Below, in pieces: positions 52,201-59,735 of a stretch of 64,000 nt of DNA. The position numbers and the translations under genes are program-made. Each line of letters begins with the position of its first letter. The stretch's first letter is position 1. The notes below the pieces were generated by a model. It did not search any database, was not told the DNA's origin, and worked only from the letters and a program-made list of their open reading frames with translations. The stretch is from assembly GCF_032999765.1 (NCBI RefSeq), contig NZ_CP136051.1, positions 2,146,417 to 2,210,416 of the forward strand. The letters run 5' to 3'. Source of the stretch: Imperialibacter roseus (GTDB lineage: Bacteria > Bacteroidota > Bacteroidia > Cytophagales > Cyclobacteriaceae).

Positions 52201-52483
52201 CATTAGTAAGGTTGGTTACCGATACATTGCCAAAGGTTGCATTGCCGGGAATCGTTACCTCAAGCAGGTTGGCTGAAGCATAGGTGACAGTGCCGACACC
52301 GGCACCGAATCGCACCTTGATGTTAGCTGCGGAAGTAGGGAAATTGATGCCCGAAATAGTGAGTTTATCGCCTGCCGCCGCCGTTGTTTTATCCAGATTT
52401 GTTATAAAAGGCCGTTGGGCCATCACGTTGAAAGCAAAGAACAGCAAACTGACTATCATTAACACAATCCGCCTCATATCCAT
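49220..52483 (-). CDS. T9SS type B cargo with IPT, FG-GAP/VCBS, PKD and sorting domains
   Basis: 1087-aa secreted protein. ATG at 52481-52483 or 52475-52477 gives a signal peptide (MRRIVLMIVSLLFFAFNVMA); the frame is open up to 52597, but those 38 residues are polar and cover the previous stop. Domains in order: an IPT/TIG Ig domain (about 23-105); seven FG-GAP/VCBS repeats (DLDGDGKPDLL, DLNGDGLNDIA, DLNGDGKLDLL and others; about 115-490), a probable Ca-binding beta-propeller; Ig-like domains; a PKD domain (NYAWDFTSDG); and a type B sorting domain (SFSPNGDGIDDVW; VIYDRRGRAILEK) at the C-terminus. Such proteins are exported by T9SS with a PorP/SprF partner. The PorP-SPOR fusion gene lies immediately upstream in the operon and is the likely partner. 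Ligand unknown. Confidence 0.9.
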   Translation of the reverse strand: MDMRRIVLMIVSLLFFAFNVMAQRPFITNLDKTTAAAGDKLTISGINFPTSAANIKVRFGAGVGTVTYASANLLEVTIPGNATFGNVSVTNLTNGLIGYSSEFFTLSFGGTSFLAAAVDASAKFASGQNGMYDLCACDFDGDGVIDAASSHNNDQASRVPVYRNTSDISTLTFTTANLPSLLINEPTLSVACGDLDGDGKPDLLATRAIAGVTPGDIVFAFRNTSTVGAISFAAPISLTLPPDGSGNRKNVGRISIIDLDGDGKPEVIASNQVDNQIDAFKNTSTVGTLSFAAQPAQFSIGGSRSFGLDVKDLNNDGFPEIVACALQQANIFVLPNISNAGTIAFGPSVTLPVSGNLANLVVGDLNGDGLNDIATTQIVSNAVSVILNQTSEVGGAIAFGAANSFSVSSGAWGLDLGDLNGDGKLDLLVASTTSNNVTALVNTSTTGLTFDRFNIAAGTATRNVKIADVNADGKPDLLAAGITNNELIVIANRNCISPTITPSSATVCTGTDFTVEATKSIGHTYTWETASSASGPFTAQAETSSSLNLSSLPEGNLFIRVNIKSNDGACDANSANSSQLLVTGTPPTPPGVVDPAPICAGETLQIDGTIAGAKSYQWTGPDGFASTEAVLSVANFQPAKAGIYTLRYVTASDCLSPPTQLRAEIKSLPPVAVRFEGTGLFCEDASVALSAASFAGYNYQWVADGQDVAGETTTSLSASASGAYAIKISDPVTSCAVTSPAATLTKKAVPATQFTSVDAICVNVGTEFTAESTGEAGLTLNYAWDFTSDGTTDSTTPNASNTFATAGTTSVKLTTGYDEIAGCVTTATKSIEVRAVPVVSIETPDGVEKCPENEVSLEVADNFVSYAWSTSETGNAISVIDPGTYTLTIVDDAQCIITSTVDIVNFDTSNSITAVSNRSIIDEFDTTQFNVTGASEILDWTPITGMDDPTIANPIVTGTYEFGDVLNASNQREYLYVVTALDANLCEVSASIPLIVIPDESPQPMKSFSPNGDGIDDVWSVENVEFNQDCKVVIYDRRGRAILEKKPYNNDWAGRVNGNDVEQGVYYYVFICDDATRSQNGSILLFR

Positions 52484-52593
52484 TTTCCGATTTCTTACAC
52501 TAAGATAAAGTCCCCCTGAACTCCAAGACTGCTTTGATGTCCACCTGATGGGGTTAGACGACAATTTAAAATGGCTATTAATCATCTTCATTA

Positions 52594-55440
52594 TCATTTA
52601 ACGGTAAATACCCATGTCTTGCTTAGTGTGGGGCTCTTTCTTAACCTGTCTCTTTCCTTTTCAGCCTGTGGCAAACTTTGTGAACTGTATATCTGCACGT
52701 AGTACAAGTTCTTGGGTGAATGATATCCTACCTGAGTAAAATAACCCTCATCGAGCAAGGTGTCACTATAGTTTTGGGCGTTGTCGAAACTGGCAAATGC
52801 GCCAACTATTACGTAATTGCCAGGGGCCATTTCCAAGAGGTTTCTGCCACTTCGTGGTGTTGGGGAGGTCGGAGTAGGCGCAGGCACGGTTTCAGTGCTT
52901 TCCACAATTCGAGGCGCAGCATTCACTCTGGTTACAGGCTCATATTGAACAAGTAATTCCTGGCTCCCGTCAGCATGAATTTTTTTCACAGTGAAGCCCA
53001 TTTCTTTTTGCCCTGAACTTCCAACCCTAACCAATGGTTTCTCTCCGTCTTCAGCAATTTGCCACTGCTCACCGTTGGCTTTATCCGGTGCCGGCACCCA
53101 AATCGTCGATTCCTCCACGTCACCATTGGGTAGCGAGTTCCTGAATAAAAAGCCAACCTGGTCTTCTCCTTTGATTGTTCTTGTGGGGCGGGCACCGGTG
53201 TTACTCACGAGTTTAAAGTTATTGTTTGGATCAGTCTCCTCTTTTCTCCCTTGCACACCAATTTTCACGCCTTGCTTCCTAAGATCCTCTTTAAGGAGTG
53301 CCTCGCTCGAATAAGCAGGAGACCATACAGTAGACACCTTTGATGGGAGGCCAGGGCCAGAAACTCTCCACTGCAAGCCCACTTCTTTCTGTCCATTTGG
53401 AGCGGTTCGTTCTTCCACGTTGTCAATTGAGTTGACAAGCGACCACCTTTCCTCAGAGTTGAAATCAGCTACAGGAATAAAGCTTACGGTGTATTCGGTA
53501 TTTCCTTGTGCATTTTTTCGGGAAAGCGTCACACCCTCTTGTTTTGTTCCGTTCAGCTCTCTCTCTATAGGAGCCCCCTCATTTTCGGAGACATAAGCCC
53601 AGTTTGTTGCTTTTGGTGCGGCGGCAACGTTGGAAGCGGGCTTAAGTGCTTCCTTTTTCACCACCGGCTCATATTCTACCATCAAGTCCTCAGTGCCATC
53701 GGGGTGGATTTGCTTAAGAATTACGCCAAGTTCTTTCTCTCCATTAGGGCCAATTCTTATCGCAGGCTTCTCGTTGGGATCCGCCAACTCCCACCTTTCG
53801 CCAGTATTTGGATCTGGCGCAGGCACCCACACAATAGTTTCCTCCACACTTCCGTCTGCCAAAGTATTTTTAAACACAAAGCCCACCTGCCTTTCACCAT
53901 TAACCGTTCTTTCTGGCATAGTGGAGCGGCTGCTTGACAGCGCAAAATTGTGAGCAGCATCTGGATTCTGGCTGGCAGTCATGTCTACTCCAGAGGCTGC
54001 CATCCCAGTCTTCATTTCGGCCTCTGATGTGTAGACGGGCGACCAAATAACTTTGTCTTCTATGGAACCATCCTCGTGCTTCACACGCCAAAGTACACCA
54101 ACTTCCTTTTGTCCATTGGCATTTACCCGCTCCTGTGCGGCTCCTGCATTGTTTACCAGCGACCATACTTCCTCTGACCCAAACTTCGCTTCAGGAATAA
54201 AGCTAACGATGAACTCCTTGTTTCCCTGGGCGTTTGTCCTTGTCAGCGTAACACCTTCTTCGGCTTGTCCGGCAGCATTCGTTCTTGAAATGGGCGCTCC
54301 GTTGTTTTCAGAAACGTATTGCCATGCAGAGGCTCCTGCTGGCTTCGTCTCCTCTACAGGTTTTTCAGGTGTGTCGTCAGCCAGAAGCGCACTCTTCTTC
54401 TCTTCCGGCTTTGTGTTGTTCAACGCCTGTAGCCTTTCTTCTTCACGCTTTTTCCTTGCCTCTTCGAGTGCCAATTGTCTGGCCGCCTCTTCATCTCTTT
54501 CCGCTTTTGACTTCGAATGGCTCTTTATGAAGGAAGAAACATGTTCAGCGTGCTCTTTTCTGGTTCCCAAATGAAGTCCCAGGTGTATTTCATGAGATCC
54601 GGTGGAGAAAGTTGCCAGGTCAGAAGAAGGCAAATCATAGGCATAGCCAACCGCCAGACGTTCCGCTATTTTTATACCTGCCAACCCCACAAAACCGGCA
54701 TCTTGCCGATAGGAAGCACCCACCCACACAAGGTGCTTGATATGAAAGATGTTGGTGACTTCATATTGGCTATTGCCGACTCCTGAGTATTTATATAGTA
54801 TGTGTGGCTCCCAGGCAAGGGCATCGTCAAAAAGACTTTGACGATAGTTGGCCTTGAATAATATGTTGTCGACAGGAGTAACCCTGACCGGACTCAGCGT
54901 TTTTTGACTGAGAACGTCGTGACTGATGAGGCTTGGCAGAGAAAAACCGGCATTGAACTTGCCAAAGTGATAAGTGACACCAAAGTCGCTCCTCATATAA
55001 AAATTATTGTCGAGAAGATTGACCAATGCAGGGTCGGCGCTGTTGCCAATGGCGTCCAAATCCACCGCATTGTTACCGGCACCTAGTGAAAGACCGAACC
55101 TTAAATAGTGTTTCCGGTCGAGAGGTAGCAGGTAGCCTCCAGTTACTCTGAATGAATTGTCTGTTAGCGGCCCTTGCCTGTCGGTGCTAATTTCTCCGCC
55201 TATGGCCAGCCGATTTTTCAGGGGTGTATGAAAAACTACATGTGAATATTGAGGAGCACCCTCTATACCAACCCACTGCTGGCGATGCATGAAAAATACT
55301 ACCGTGTGGCCTTCAATACCTGCAAAAGCAGGATTGTAGAGGTAGGGATTCATGAAGAACTGGCTGTAAACAGGTACTTGCTGGGCTTCTGATAGAAAAG
55401 GTAAAAAACTCAGAAAAAGCCAAAGTATACGTTTTCTCAT
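52594..55440 (-). CDS. PorP/SprF-type protein fused to a beta-repeat region and a C-terminal SPOR domain
   Basis: 948-aa outer-membrane protein. Signal peptide MRKRILWLFLSFLPFLSEAQ. The PorP/SprF barrel is residues 21-300 (FFMNPYLYNPAFAG, HRQQWVGIEGAPQYSHVVFH, GYAYDLPSSDLATFSTGSHE). A charged helical linker follows at about 300-370 (ARKKREEERLQAL). Next are two copies of a 220-230 aa segment, each built of shorter units of the form NGxKExGV..DGSxExxV.W. The last 77 residues (872-948, APGNYVIVGAFASFDNAQNY) are a SPOR domain, which normally binds denuded peptidoglycan. Typical PorP/SprF proteins are about 300 aa without such extensions. First gene of the cluster; the FG-GAP cargo follows 110 bp downstream. 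The extension could tether the barrel to the cell wall. Confidence 0.92.
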   Translation of the reverse strand: MRKRILWLFLSFLPFLSEAQQVPVYSQFFMNPYLYNPAFAGIEGHTVVFFMHRQQWVGIEGAPQYSHVVFHTPLKNRLAIGGEISTDRQGPLTDNSFRVTGGYLLPLDRKHYLRFGLSLGAGNNAVDLDAIGNSADPALVNLLDNNFYMRSDFGVTYHFGKFNAGFSLPSLISHDVLSQKTLSPVRVTPVDNILFKANYRQSLFDDALAWEPHILYKYSGVGNSQYEVTNIFHIKHLVWVGASYRQDAGFVGLAGIKIAERLAVGYAYDLPSSDLATFSTGSHEIHLGLHLGTRKEHAEHVSSFIKSHSKSKAERDEEAARQLALEEARKKREEERLQALNNTKPEEKKSALLADDTPEKPVEETKPAGASAWQYVSENNGAPISRTNAAGQAEEGVTLTRTNAQGNKEFIVSFIPEAKFGSEEVWSLVNNAGAAQERVNANGQKEVGVLWRVKHEDGSIEDKVIWSPVYTSEAEMKTGMAASGVDMTASQNPDAAHNFALSSSRSTMPERTVNGERQVGFVFKNTLADGSVEETIVWVPAPDPNTGERWELADPNEKPAIRIGPNGEKELGVILKQIHPDGTEDLMVEYEPVVKKEALKPASNVAAAPKATNWAYVSENEGAPIERELNGTKQEGVTLSRKNAQGNTEYTVSFIPVADFNSEERWSLVNSIDNVEERTAPNGQKEVGLQWRVSGPGLPSKVSTVWSPAYSSEALLKEDLRKQGVKIGVQGRKEETDPNNNFKLVSNTGARPTRTIKGEDQVGFLFRNSLPNGDVEESTIWVPAPDKANGEQWQIAEDGEKPLVRVGSSGQKEMGFTVKKIHADGSQELLVQYEPVTRVNAAPRIVESTETVPAPTPTSPTPRSGRNLLEMAPGNYVIVGAFASFDNAQNYSDTLLDEGYFTQVGYHSPKNLYYVQIYSSQSLPQAEKERDRLRKSPTLSKTWVFTVK

Positions 55441-55529
55441 GTCAACGCTATTGGATAATATTACTATTCTTTTAAACCAGTTCTCAGTAGCGGGTCAAAA
55501 GCAGATAGAAAACAGAAATCGAAATTTAT

Positions 55530-55537
55530 CAAAATTA
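55530..55537 (-). promoter_or_regulatory. Candidate -7 element for the T9SS cluster
   Basis: Reads TAATTTTG on the minus strand, an exact TAnnTTTG match about 90 bp before the ATG at 55440. The surrounding sequence is AT-rich, so a chance match is possible. Confidence 0.35.
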
Positions 55538-55700
55538 ATTTACAGCTGATAATAATCTTTACAGAACCGGCCTAAAAAAGGCAATTCAGAAAGAATAGAA
55601 CTCATTTTTAACGCAAGCTAGCGAGATTTATTCTTATAGTAAAATTTCAACTTCAAATTAGATTTTTTTAATTTGAGAGTAAAAATCTGTTTTTAAACCC

Positions 55701-55708
55701 TAAATTTC
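55701..55708 (+). promoter_or_regulatory. Candidate -7 element for the beta-barrel gene
   Basis: TAAATTTC matches TAnnTTTG at seven of eight positions and lies 33 bp before the ATG at 55742. Confidence 0.3.
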
Positions 55709-55741
55709 GGATAATTGAATAAATCGCCTTCAGGGTTTTCT

Positions 55742-56545
55742 ATGACAAGAACCTCATTTGTTATTCTATTTACTTTATTTTTAAGTAGTTATCTGGTAAA
55801 AGGCCAAATATTGACCGGCCCAAAGGTTGGGCTCAACCTCTCCACCATGCACTTCGATGAGAAGCAATATACCCGTGATTACGAGACTGTGTGGAGACCG
55901 GGGTTTAGTGGCGGATGGGTTTTCAACTATTCAGCTTCCAAGTCGACTGTATGGTCCTTCCACGGAGAATTGTATTATTCCACAAAAGGGAGGACTATTC
56001 AAAAACGAGGGTTGGATTACGTGAAGAACGTAACACGCTTCCATAATATTGATATGCCAGCCATGTTCAGGGGCACCTTTCAATTGGGATCGCTCAAATG
56101 GTACTTGAATGCTGGCCCCGCCCTGAGCTACTGGGTGTATGGAAATGGTCAGATATCGTCATCCGAACTTGATGAAGGGAAGGTGGGTACAGTGAATTAT
56201 CACTATGATTTCACGAAATATGACACACCACGGCCGGAGGAACGAGACTATCCGATCGCAAACGGTATCATAGAAGTGCCAAATGCCAACAGGCTGCAGG
56301 TAGGGCTTAGTTTTGGCGGTGGTTTTGAGTTTCCGGTGTTGGAGGATCAAATTGTGCAGCTTGATTTCAGGTACAATATGGGCCACACCAATATTGGGGA
56401 AAAAGAAGATAACTTCTTTGGTCTGAATAAGTACAAAGAGAATTTTGAAGGGTCAAACCGGAACATTGAGATATCACTGGCGTTTTTGTTGGACTACAAT
56501 ACACAGCTTAGGAAAAAAGGCCGCAGCACAAGTAAAGTAAAATAG
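55742..56545 (+). CDS. PorT-like outer-membrane beta-barrel protein
   Basis: 267-aa protein from ATG at 55742; an in-frame TTG at 55715 would add nine polar residues ahead of the signal peptide and is rejected. Signal peptide MTRTSFVILFTLFLSSYLVK, cleaved near GQ. The mature part opens with GPKVGLNLSTMHFDE, typical of the outer-membrane beta-barrel (PorT/OMP_b-brl_2) family, and alternates aromatic and polar residues through strands such as WYLNAGPALSYWVYG, GLSFGGGFEFPV and LDFRYNMGHTNIG. Length fits an 8-stranded barrel. One base separates its stop from the next ATG, so it is co-transcribed with the acidic protein. No role can be given beyond outer-membrane location. Confidence 0.85.
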   Translation: MTRTSFVILFTLFLSSYLVKGQILTGPKVGLNLSTMHFDEKQYTRDYETVWRPGFSGGWVFNYSASKSTVWSFHGELYYSTKGRTIQKRGLDYVKNVTRFHNIDMPAMFRGTFQLGSLKWYLNAGPALSYWVYGNGQISSSELDEGKVGTVNYHYDFTKYDTPRPEERDYPIANGIIEVPNANRLQVGLSFGGGFEFPVLEDQIVQLDFRYNMGHTNIGEKEDNFFGLNKYKENFEGSNRNIEISLAFLLDYNTQLRKKGRSTSKVK

Positions 56546-56546
56546 T

Positions 56547-57104
56547 ATGAGAATAAGTGAATTTGAGTTTGACGAAAAGAGCATTGAGAAAGTGAAAGGG
56601 GAGATGAAAGCTCTGAGTTCCACTTATGTTATTAATGAAACAGAAGACAACTCTGATGACTATCTGGAGTTTTTCTTCGTCGGCAAGCATAATGGTGAAG
56701 AGGTACTTTTTGACACTGCCTTGTACACACTGCAACTACATCACGAAAGTGAGTTATATGATGAAGCTGAAAAGCAAGCCATGAAGAGATTCCCCGAGTA
56801 CAGGGACTTGGTCAATAGGGGAGTAGAAATCCGTGAAGGCATGCTGCCAGCCAAACTTGAAGAAGAAGTTGGCATTTTTATTACTGAGACGATGCTTGAT
56901 CTTGAAGAAGAGGAGTCGGTAAAGGTGAAAGAGCACATGGAGCTGGACGAAGAGCTTGAAGCCCGTGTAGGAATCGACGTCTGTCTCAACGTCGACAAAG
57001 TTACTCCTGCAGTGGTCGAAAAGTTCATCAGCGATTTTAACGCCGGTCAGCTCCGGCTTGATCCCACACTTTACAGTTTTGAGTCGGACGAAAACGACGA
57101 CTAA
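56547..57104 (+). CDS. Acidic cytoplasmic protein of unknown function
   Basis: 185-aa protein without signal peptide or membrane segment, very rich in Glu and Asp (e.g. LDLEEEESVKVKEHMELDEE). The sequence begins MRISEFEFDEKSIEKVKGEM; a central portion (HHESELYDEAEKQAMKRFPE) is followed by a predicted helical stretch, and the tail is FESDENDD. I do not recognise the family. It starts 1 base after the barrel gene and is followed 15 bp later by the deacetylase-like gene, which implies joint expression. An adaptor or chaperone-like role would fit the acidity but is not supported by any motif. Confidence 0.8.
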   Translation: MRISEFEFDEKSIEKVKGEMKALSSTYVINETEDNSDDYLEFFFVGKHNGEEVLFDTALYTLQLHHESELYDEAEKQAMKRFPEYRDLVNRGVEIREGMLPAKLEEEVGIFITETMLDLEEEESVKVKEHMELDEELEARVGIDVCLNVDKVTPAVVEKFISDFNAGQLRLDPTLYSFESDENDD

Positions 57105-57119
57105 ATAGAAGGCGGCGGT

Positions 57120-58022
57120 ATGCTTCGAGTGGCCTGGTCAAAAGCGTACAACCACCGGCTACCTGACAAGCACAGGTTCCCGATGATGAAGTATGAGCTG
57201 CTTCCGGAACAACTCATTTACGAGGGCACTATCAAAGAAGATCAATTGTTTGCTCCCGGGCTCCTCCAAATAGAGCAAATCCTAAGAGCACACGACGCCG
57301 ACTACTGGCGGAGGTTAAGCAGCCAGAGCCTTTCCGCTGCAGAAATAAGAAAAACTGGTTTTCCGCACTCTGAGTCACTTATTGAGCGAGAGACAAACAT
57401 TGCTGCCGGAACCGTTGAATGCTGCCGCTTTGCTTTACAGTATGGTGTGTCATTCAATGTAGCCGGAGGCACGCACCATGCCTTTACCGATAGGGGAGAG
57501 GGTTTCTGTTTGTTGAACGACATGGCCATTGCTGCCAGCGACCTGCTGGCAAATTCACTTGCATCAAAAATCCTGATAATTGACCTGGATGTTCATCAGG
57601 GCAATGGAACCGCTCAAATATTTACCGGAAACAAACAGGTGTTTACGCTAAGCATGCATGGTGCCAGAAACTATCCAGCCAAAAAGGAGCAGTCCAGTCT
57701 CGATATTGGCCTGGCCGACGGTACTGACGATAAGCTATACCTTAAAATACTCGAGGCGAACCTTAAGAGCGTTTTGGATGACTTTCAGCCGGATTTTGCA
57801 TTTTATCAGGCTGGCGTTGATGTGCTGGCCACTGATAAGCTGGGTAGGCTGGCCTTGAGCCAGTCGGGGTGCAAAGAAAGGGATCGGTTGGTTTTGCAGC
57901 TTTGCCGAGAATGTAGGCTTCCAGTGGTAGTGACCATGGGAGGCGGTTATTCTGAGAAAATCAATGACATTGTGGAAGCCCATGCCAATACCTTCAGGCT
58001 TGCTCAGGATATTTACTTTTGA
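57120..58022 (+). CDS. Histone deacetylase/AcuC family metal hydrolase
   Basis: 300-aa arginase/deacetylase-fold enzyme. GGTHHAFTDRGEGFCLLND (116-134) provides the catalytic His pair (119-120). DLDVHQGNG holds the metal ligands D157 and H159, AGVD gives ligand D234, and GGGY (274-277) gives the transition-state tyrosine Y277. All metal and catalytic residues of the class II/AcuC type are therefore present. Bacterial members remove acetyl groups from polyamines, small amides or acetylated lysine. The chain is complete. It is the third gene of the barrel-acidic-deacetylase run, followed 41 bp later by a rhomboid protease. Natural substrate not predictable. Confidence 0.93.
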   Translation: MLRVAWSKAYNHRLPDKHRFPMMKYELLPEQLIYEGTIKEDQLFAPGLLQIEQILRAHDADYWRRLSSQSLSAAEIRKTGFPHSESLIERETNIAAGTVECCRFALQYGVSFNVAGGTHHAFTDRGEGFCLLNDMAIAASDLLANSLASKILIIDLDVHQGNGTAQIFTGNKQVFTLSMHGARNYPAKKEQSSLDIGLADGTDDKLYLKILEANLKSVLDDFQPDFAFYQAGVDVLATDKLGRLALSQSGCKERDRLVLQLCRECRLPVVVTMGGGYSEKINDIVEAHANTFRLAQDIYF

Positions 58023-58063
58023 CAAACGCTTACAATTTTGCCAGGAAATAGCTTAATTCAATC

Positions 58064-58813
58064 ATGAACGAGCGCAAGCTATTCAGAGAAAGCGTTTTTA
58101 TCACACTTGCTTTTGTAGGAGTACTGTGGTGCGTCAAGTCATGGGAGTATGCCACGTCTGTTGATTTGTCCTTTCTTGGTATATACCCACGGACTCTGAA
58201 AGGTTCTCTGGGCATTGTGACATCTCCATTTATCCATGGCGATATTCAGCACCTGCTCTCCAATACTTTTCCTCTTGCGATCCTTGGAGTAGGGCTTTTT
58301 TTCTTCTTTAGAAAGATAGCGCTCGAGGTTTTTGTGATTGTGTACTTTTCAACCGGTTTTTGGGTATGGACAACAGCCCGGCCGGCTTTTCACATCGGCG
58401 CCAGCGGCATTATTTACGGCTTGGTTTCTTTCCTTTTCTTTTTTGGCCTCATCAAGCGTGATGCGAGGTCGCTGGCGGTGAGTATGATAGTCGTTTTTCT
58501 CTACCACGGCCTGTTTGCAGGCATTTTTCCTTTTTCGGATCAGATAAGCTGGGAATCCCATCTTTTTGGCGGCTTATCGGGGCTTTTTTGCGCCATCCAT
58601 TTCAGAAACAAGAGTGTTACGGAAGAAGCATTAGCGGTAAACCAGGCAATTCAGCATGATGACATTACCGAGGAAGGCCAAGCCAATGGTGGAGTTGAGA
58701 TGCCTGGTGCTGTGGCCGACCAGGTTCAAATACCTCCCAGTCTTTTGATAAGATTCACAAATTCGACTAAAAACGAAGAAGACGCCGCCGACGATATTAT
58801 CTCATTGCATTAG
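58064..58813 (+). CDS. Rhomboid family intramembrane serine protease
   Basis: 249-aa inner-membrane protease with six core TM segments. Catalytic serine S114 lies in HIGASGIIYGL, and the histidine partner H166 in SWESHLFGGLSG. Oxyanion residue N67 is in HLLSNTFPL, and FIHGDIQHL (56-64) is the usual TM2 start. The C-terminal 60 residues after TM6 are a polar cytoplasmic tail. Rhomboids cleave single-pass membrane proteins within the bilayer. ATG at 58064. Neighbours suggest envelope maintenance, but no substrate is encoded nearby. All active-site residues are intact, so activity is expected. Confidence 0.94.
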   Translation: MNERKLFRESVFITLAFVGVLWCVKSWEYATSVDLSFLGIYPRTLKGSLGIVTSPFIHGDIQHLLSNTFPLAILGVGLFFFFRKIALEVFVIVYFSTGFWVWTTARPAFHIGASGIIYGLVSFLFFFGLIKRDARSLAVSMIVVFLYHGLFAGIFPFSDQISWESHLFGGLSGLFCAIHFRNKSVTEEALAVNQAIQHDDITEEGQANGGVEMPGAVADQVQIPPSLLIRFTNSTKNEEDAADDIISLH

Positions 58814-58816
58814 CCA

Positions 58817-58845
58817 TTGCCGTTCAAATAGTTTCCATATATTTG
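58817..58845 (+). promoter_or_regulatory. Complete Bacteroidota promoter for the OmpH-like gene
   Basis: -33 TTG (58817-58819), 18-bp spacer and -7 TATATTTG (58838-58845): both boxes match at canonical spacing. Start codon GTG is at 58870, so the leader is about 20 nt. The best promoter in the window. Confidence 0.75.
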
Positions 58846-58869
58846 CCGCTTCTTAATCAAAACTAGAGC

Positions 58870-59517
58870 GTGAAAAATCTATCCACTGTACTTAGTGTCG
58901 TCCTTTTAGCAGCAGTTGCTGTGTTGTTTTATCTGGTGCTTAGCAATAAAAGTGCATCTTCAGATCCTGAGGTAGCTAGTCTTGATTCTTCCATTGACAG
59001 AATCAGTGGCGACCTTTCGATTGCCTACGTGAACTCAGATACACTGCTGAGCAAATATGAATATTTCAAGGATATAAGCAGTGATTTGGAAAAAAAGAGG
59101 GCGAAATTGGAGTCTGAATACAGGAACCGGGCGGAAGGTCTTCAAAGAGAAATACAGAATTTCCAGAACACAGCTCAGAACATGACAATGAACCAGGCCA
59201 GGGCTAAGGAGGAGGAACTCACTGTGAAACAACAAAACCTCTACCAGTATCAGCAAACCTTGGGTCAGCAGTTGGTTGAAGAAGAAACCAAGCTTAACGA
59301 GCAACTTTATAATGCGGTGAGTGGGTACCTGTCGGAATTTAGTGGAAGTAACAAATACCATCTTGTGTTGACGTATACGAAGGGTAGCGGCGTTCTTTAT
59401 GCGGACAAAAGACTTGACATTACCGATGAAGTGATAAAGGGTTTAAATAAGAGCTACCTTCAATCGAAGGGTGTGATCCCAACCGATAAAACAGATTCGA
59501 CGGGCGTCACCAAATAG
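58870..59517 (+). CDS. OmpH/Skp-like periplasmic protein
   Basis: 215-aa protein from GTG at 58870. A hydrophobic N-terminus (STVLSVVLLAAVAVLFYLVL) acts as anchor or uncleaved signal. IAYVNSDTLLSKYEYFKDIS is the OmpH opening, followed by a long coiled coil (about residues 75-150, rich in Glu, Gln and Lys) and the closing beta segment YHLVLTYTKGSGVLYADKRL. Skp-like proteins shield unfolded outer-membrane proteins in the periplasm. Members of this anchored version are common in Bacteroidota, often next to genes for outer-membrane assembly. Here it has its own strong promoter and stands before the HEAT fusion gene, with 218 bp between. Confidence 0.88.
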   Translation: MKNLSTVLSVVLLAAVAVLFYLVLSNKSASSDPEVASLDSSIDRISGDLSIAYVNSDTLLSKYEYFKDISSDLEKKRAKLESEYRNRAEGLQREIQNFQNTAQNMTMNQARAKEEELTVKQQNLYQYQQTLGQQLVEEETKLNEQLYNAVSGYLSEFSGSNKYHLVLTYTKGSGVLYADKRLDITDEVIKGLNKSYLQSKGVIPTDKTDSTGVTK

Positions 59518-59548
59518 ACGTAATCTTTTAAATAATACTTTTTTTTAG

Positions 59549-59633
59549 AGCCAATTGGCTGTTGTAATATTTTTATGTAGAATTGTAATTGTATTTGTTG
59601 GCTATTTTTTGGACGCTGCCCTGTGAGCCAACA
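59549..59633. promoter_or_regulatory. Set of AGCCAA/TTGGCT inverted repeats
   Basis: Between the OmpH-like and HEAT genes lie a 12-bp palindrome AGCCAATTGGCT (59549-59560) and a separate inverted pair TGTTGGCT (59596-59603) and AGCCAACA (59626-59633). The shared half-site suggests binding sites for a dimeric regulator of the downstream gene; the palindrome may also help end the upstream transcript. Confidence 0.3.
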
Positions 59634-59735
59634 TCTTATTGGTTGTATGTTTCCTTAAGACGATTTTTTTTGGTACTTTGGCAGTATTCTGGTGCATTCT
59701 GTGCGCCGGAAATGTCAACCTAACTATACTGATAC

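Larger units (their letters stand above)
55441..55741. other. AT-rich divergent promoter region
   Basis: 301 bp between the PorP-SPOR gene (minus) and the beta-barrel gene (plus). It contains the -7-like element TAATTTTG on the minus strand and TAAATTTC on the plus strand, both listed separately. A short repeat GGCCTAAAAAAGGC (55569-55582) could fold. No gene seen. Confidence 0.55.

Noticed and set aside
52484-52597. N-terminal extension of the FG-GAP cargo reaching the previous stop codon
   Set aside because: It would put 38 polar residues before a clear signal peptide, which would block export.
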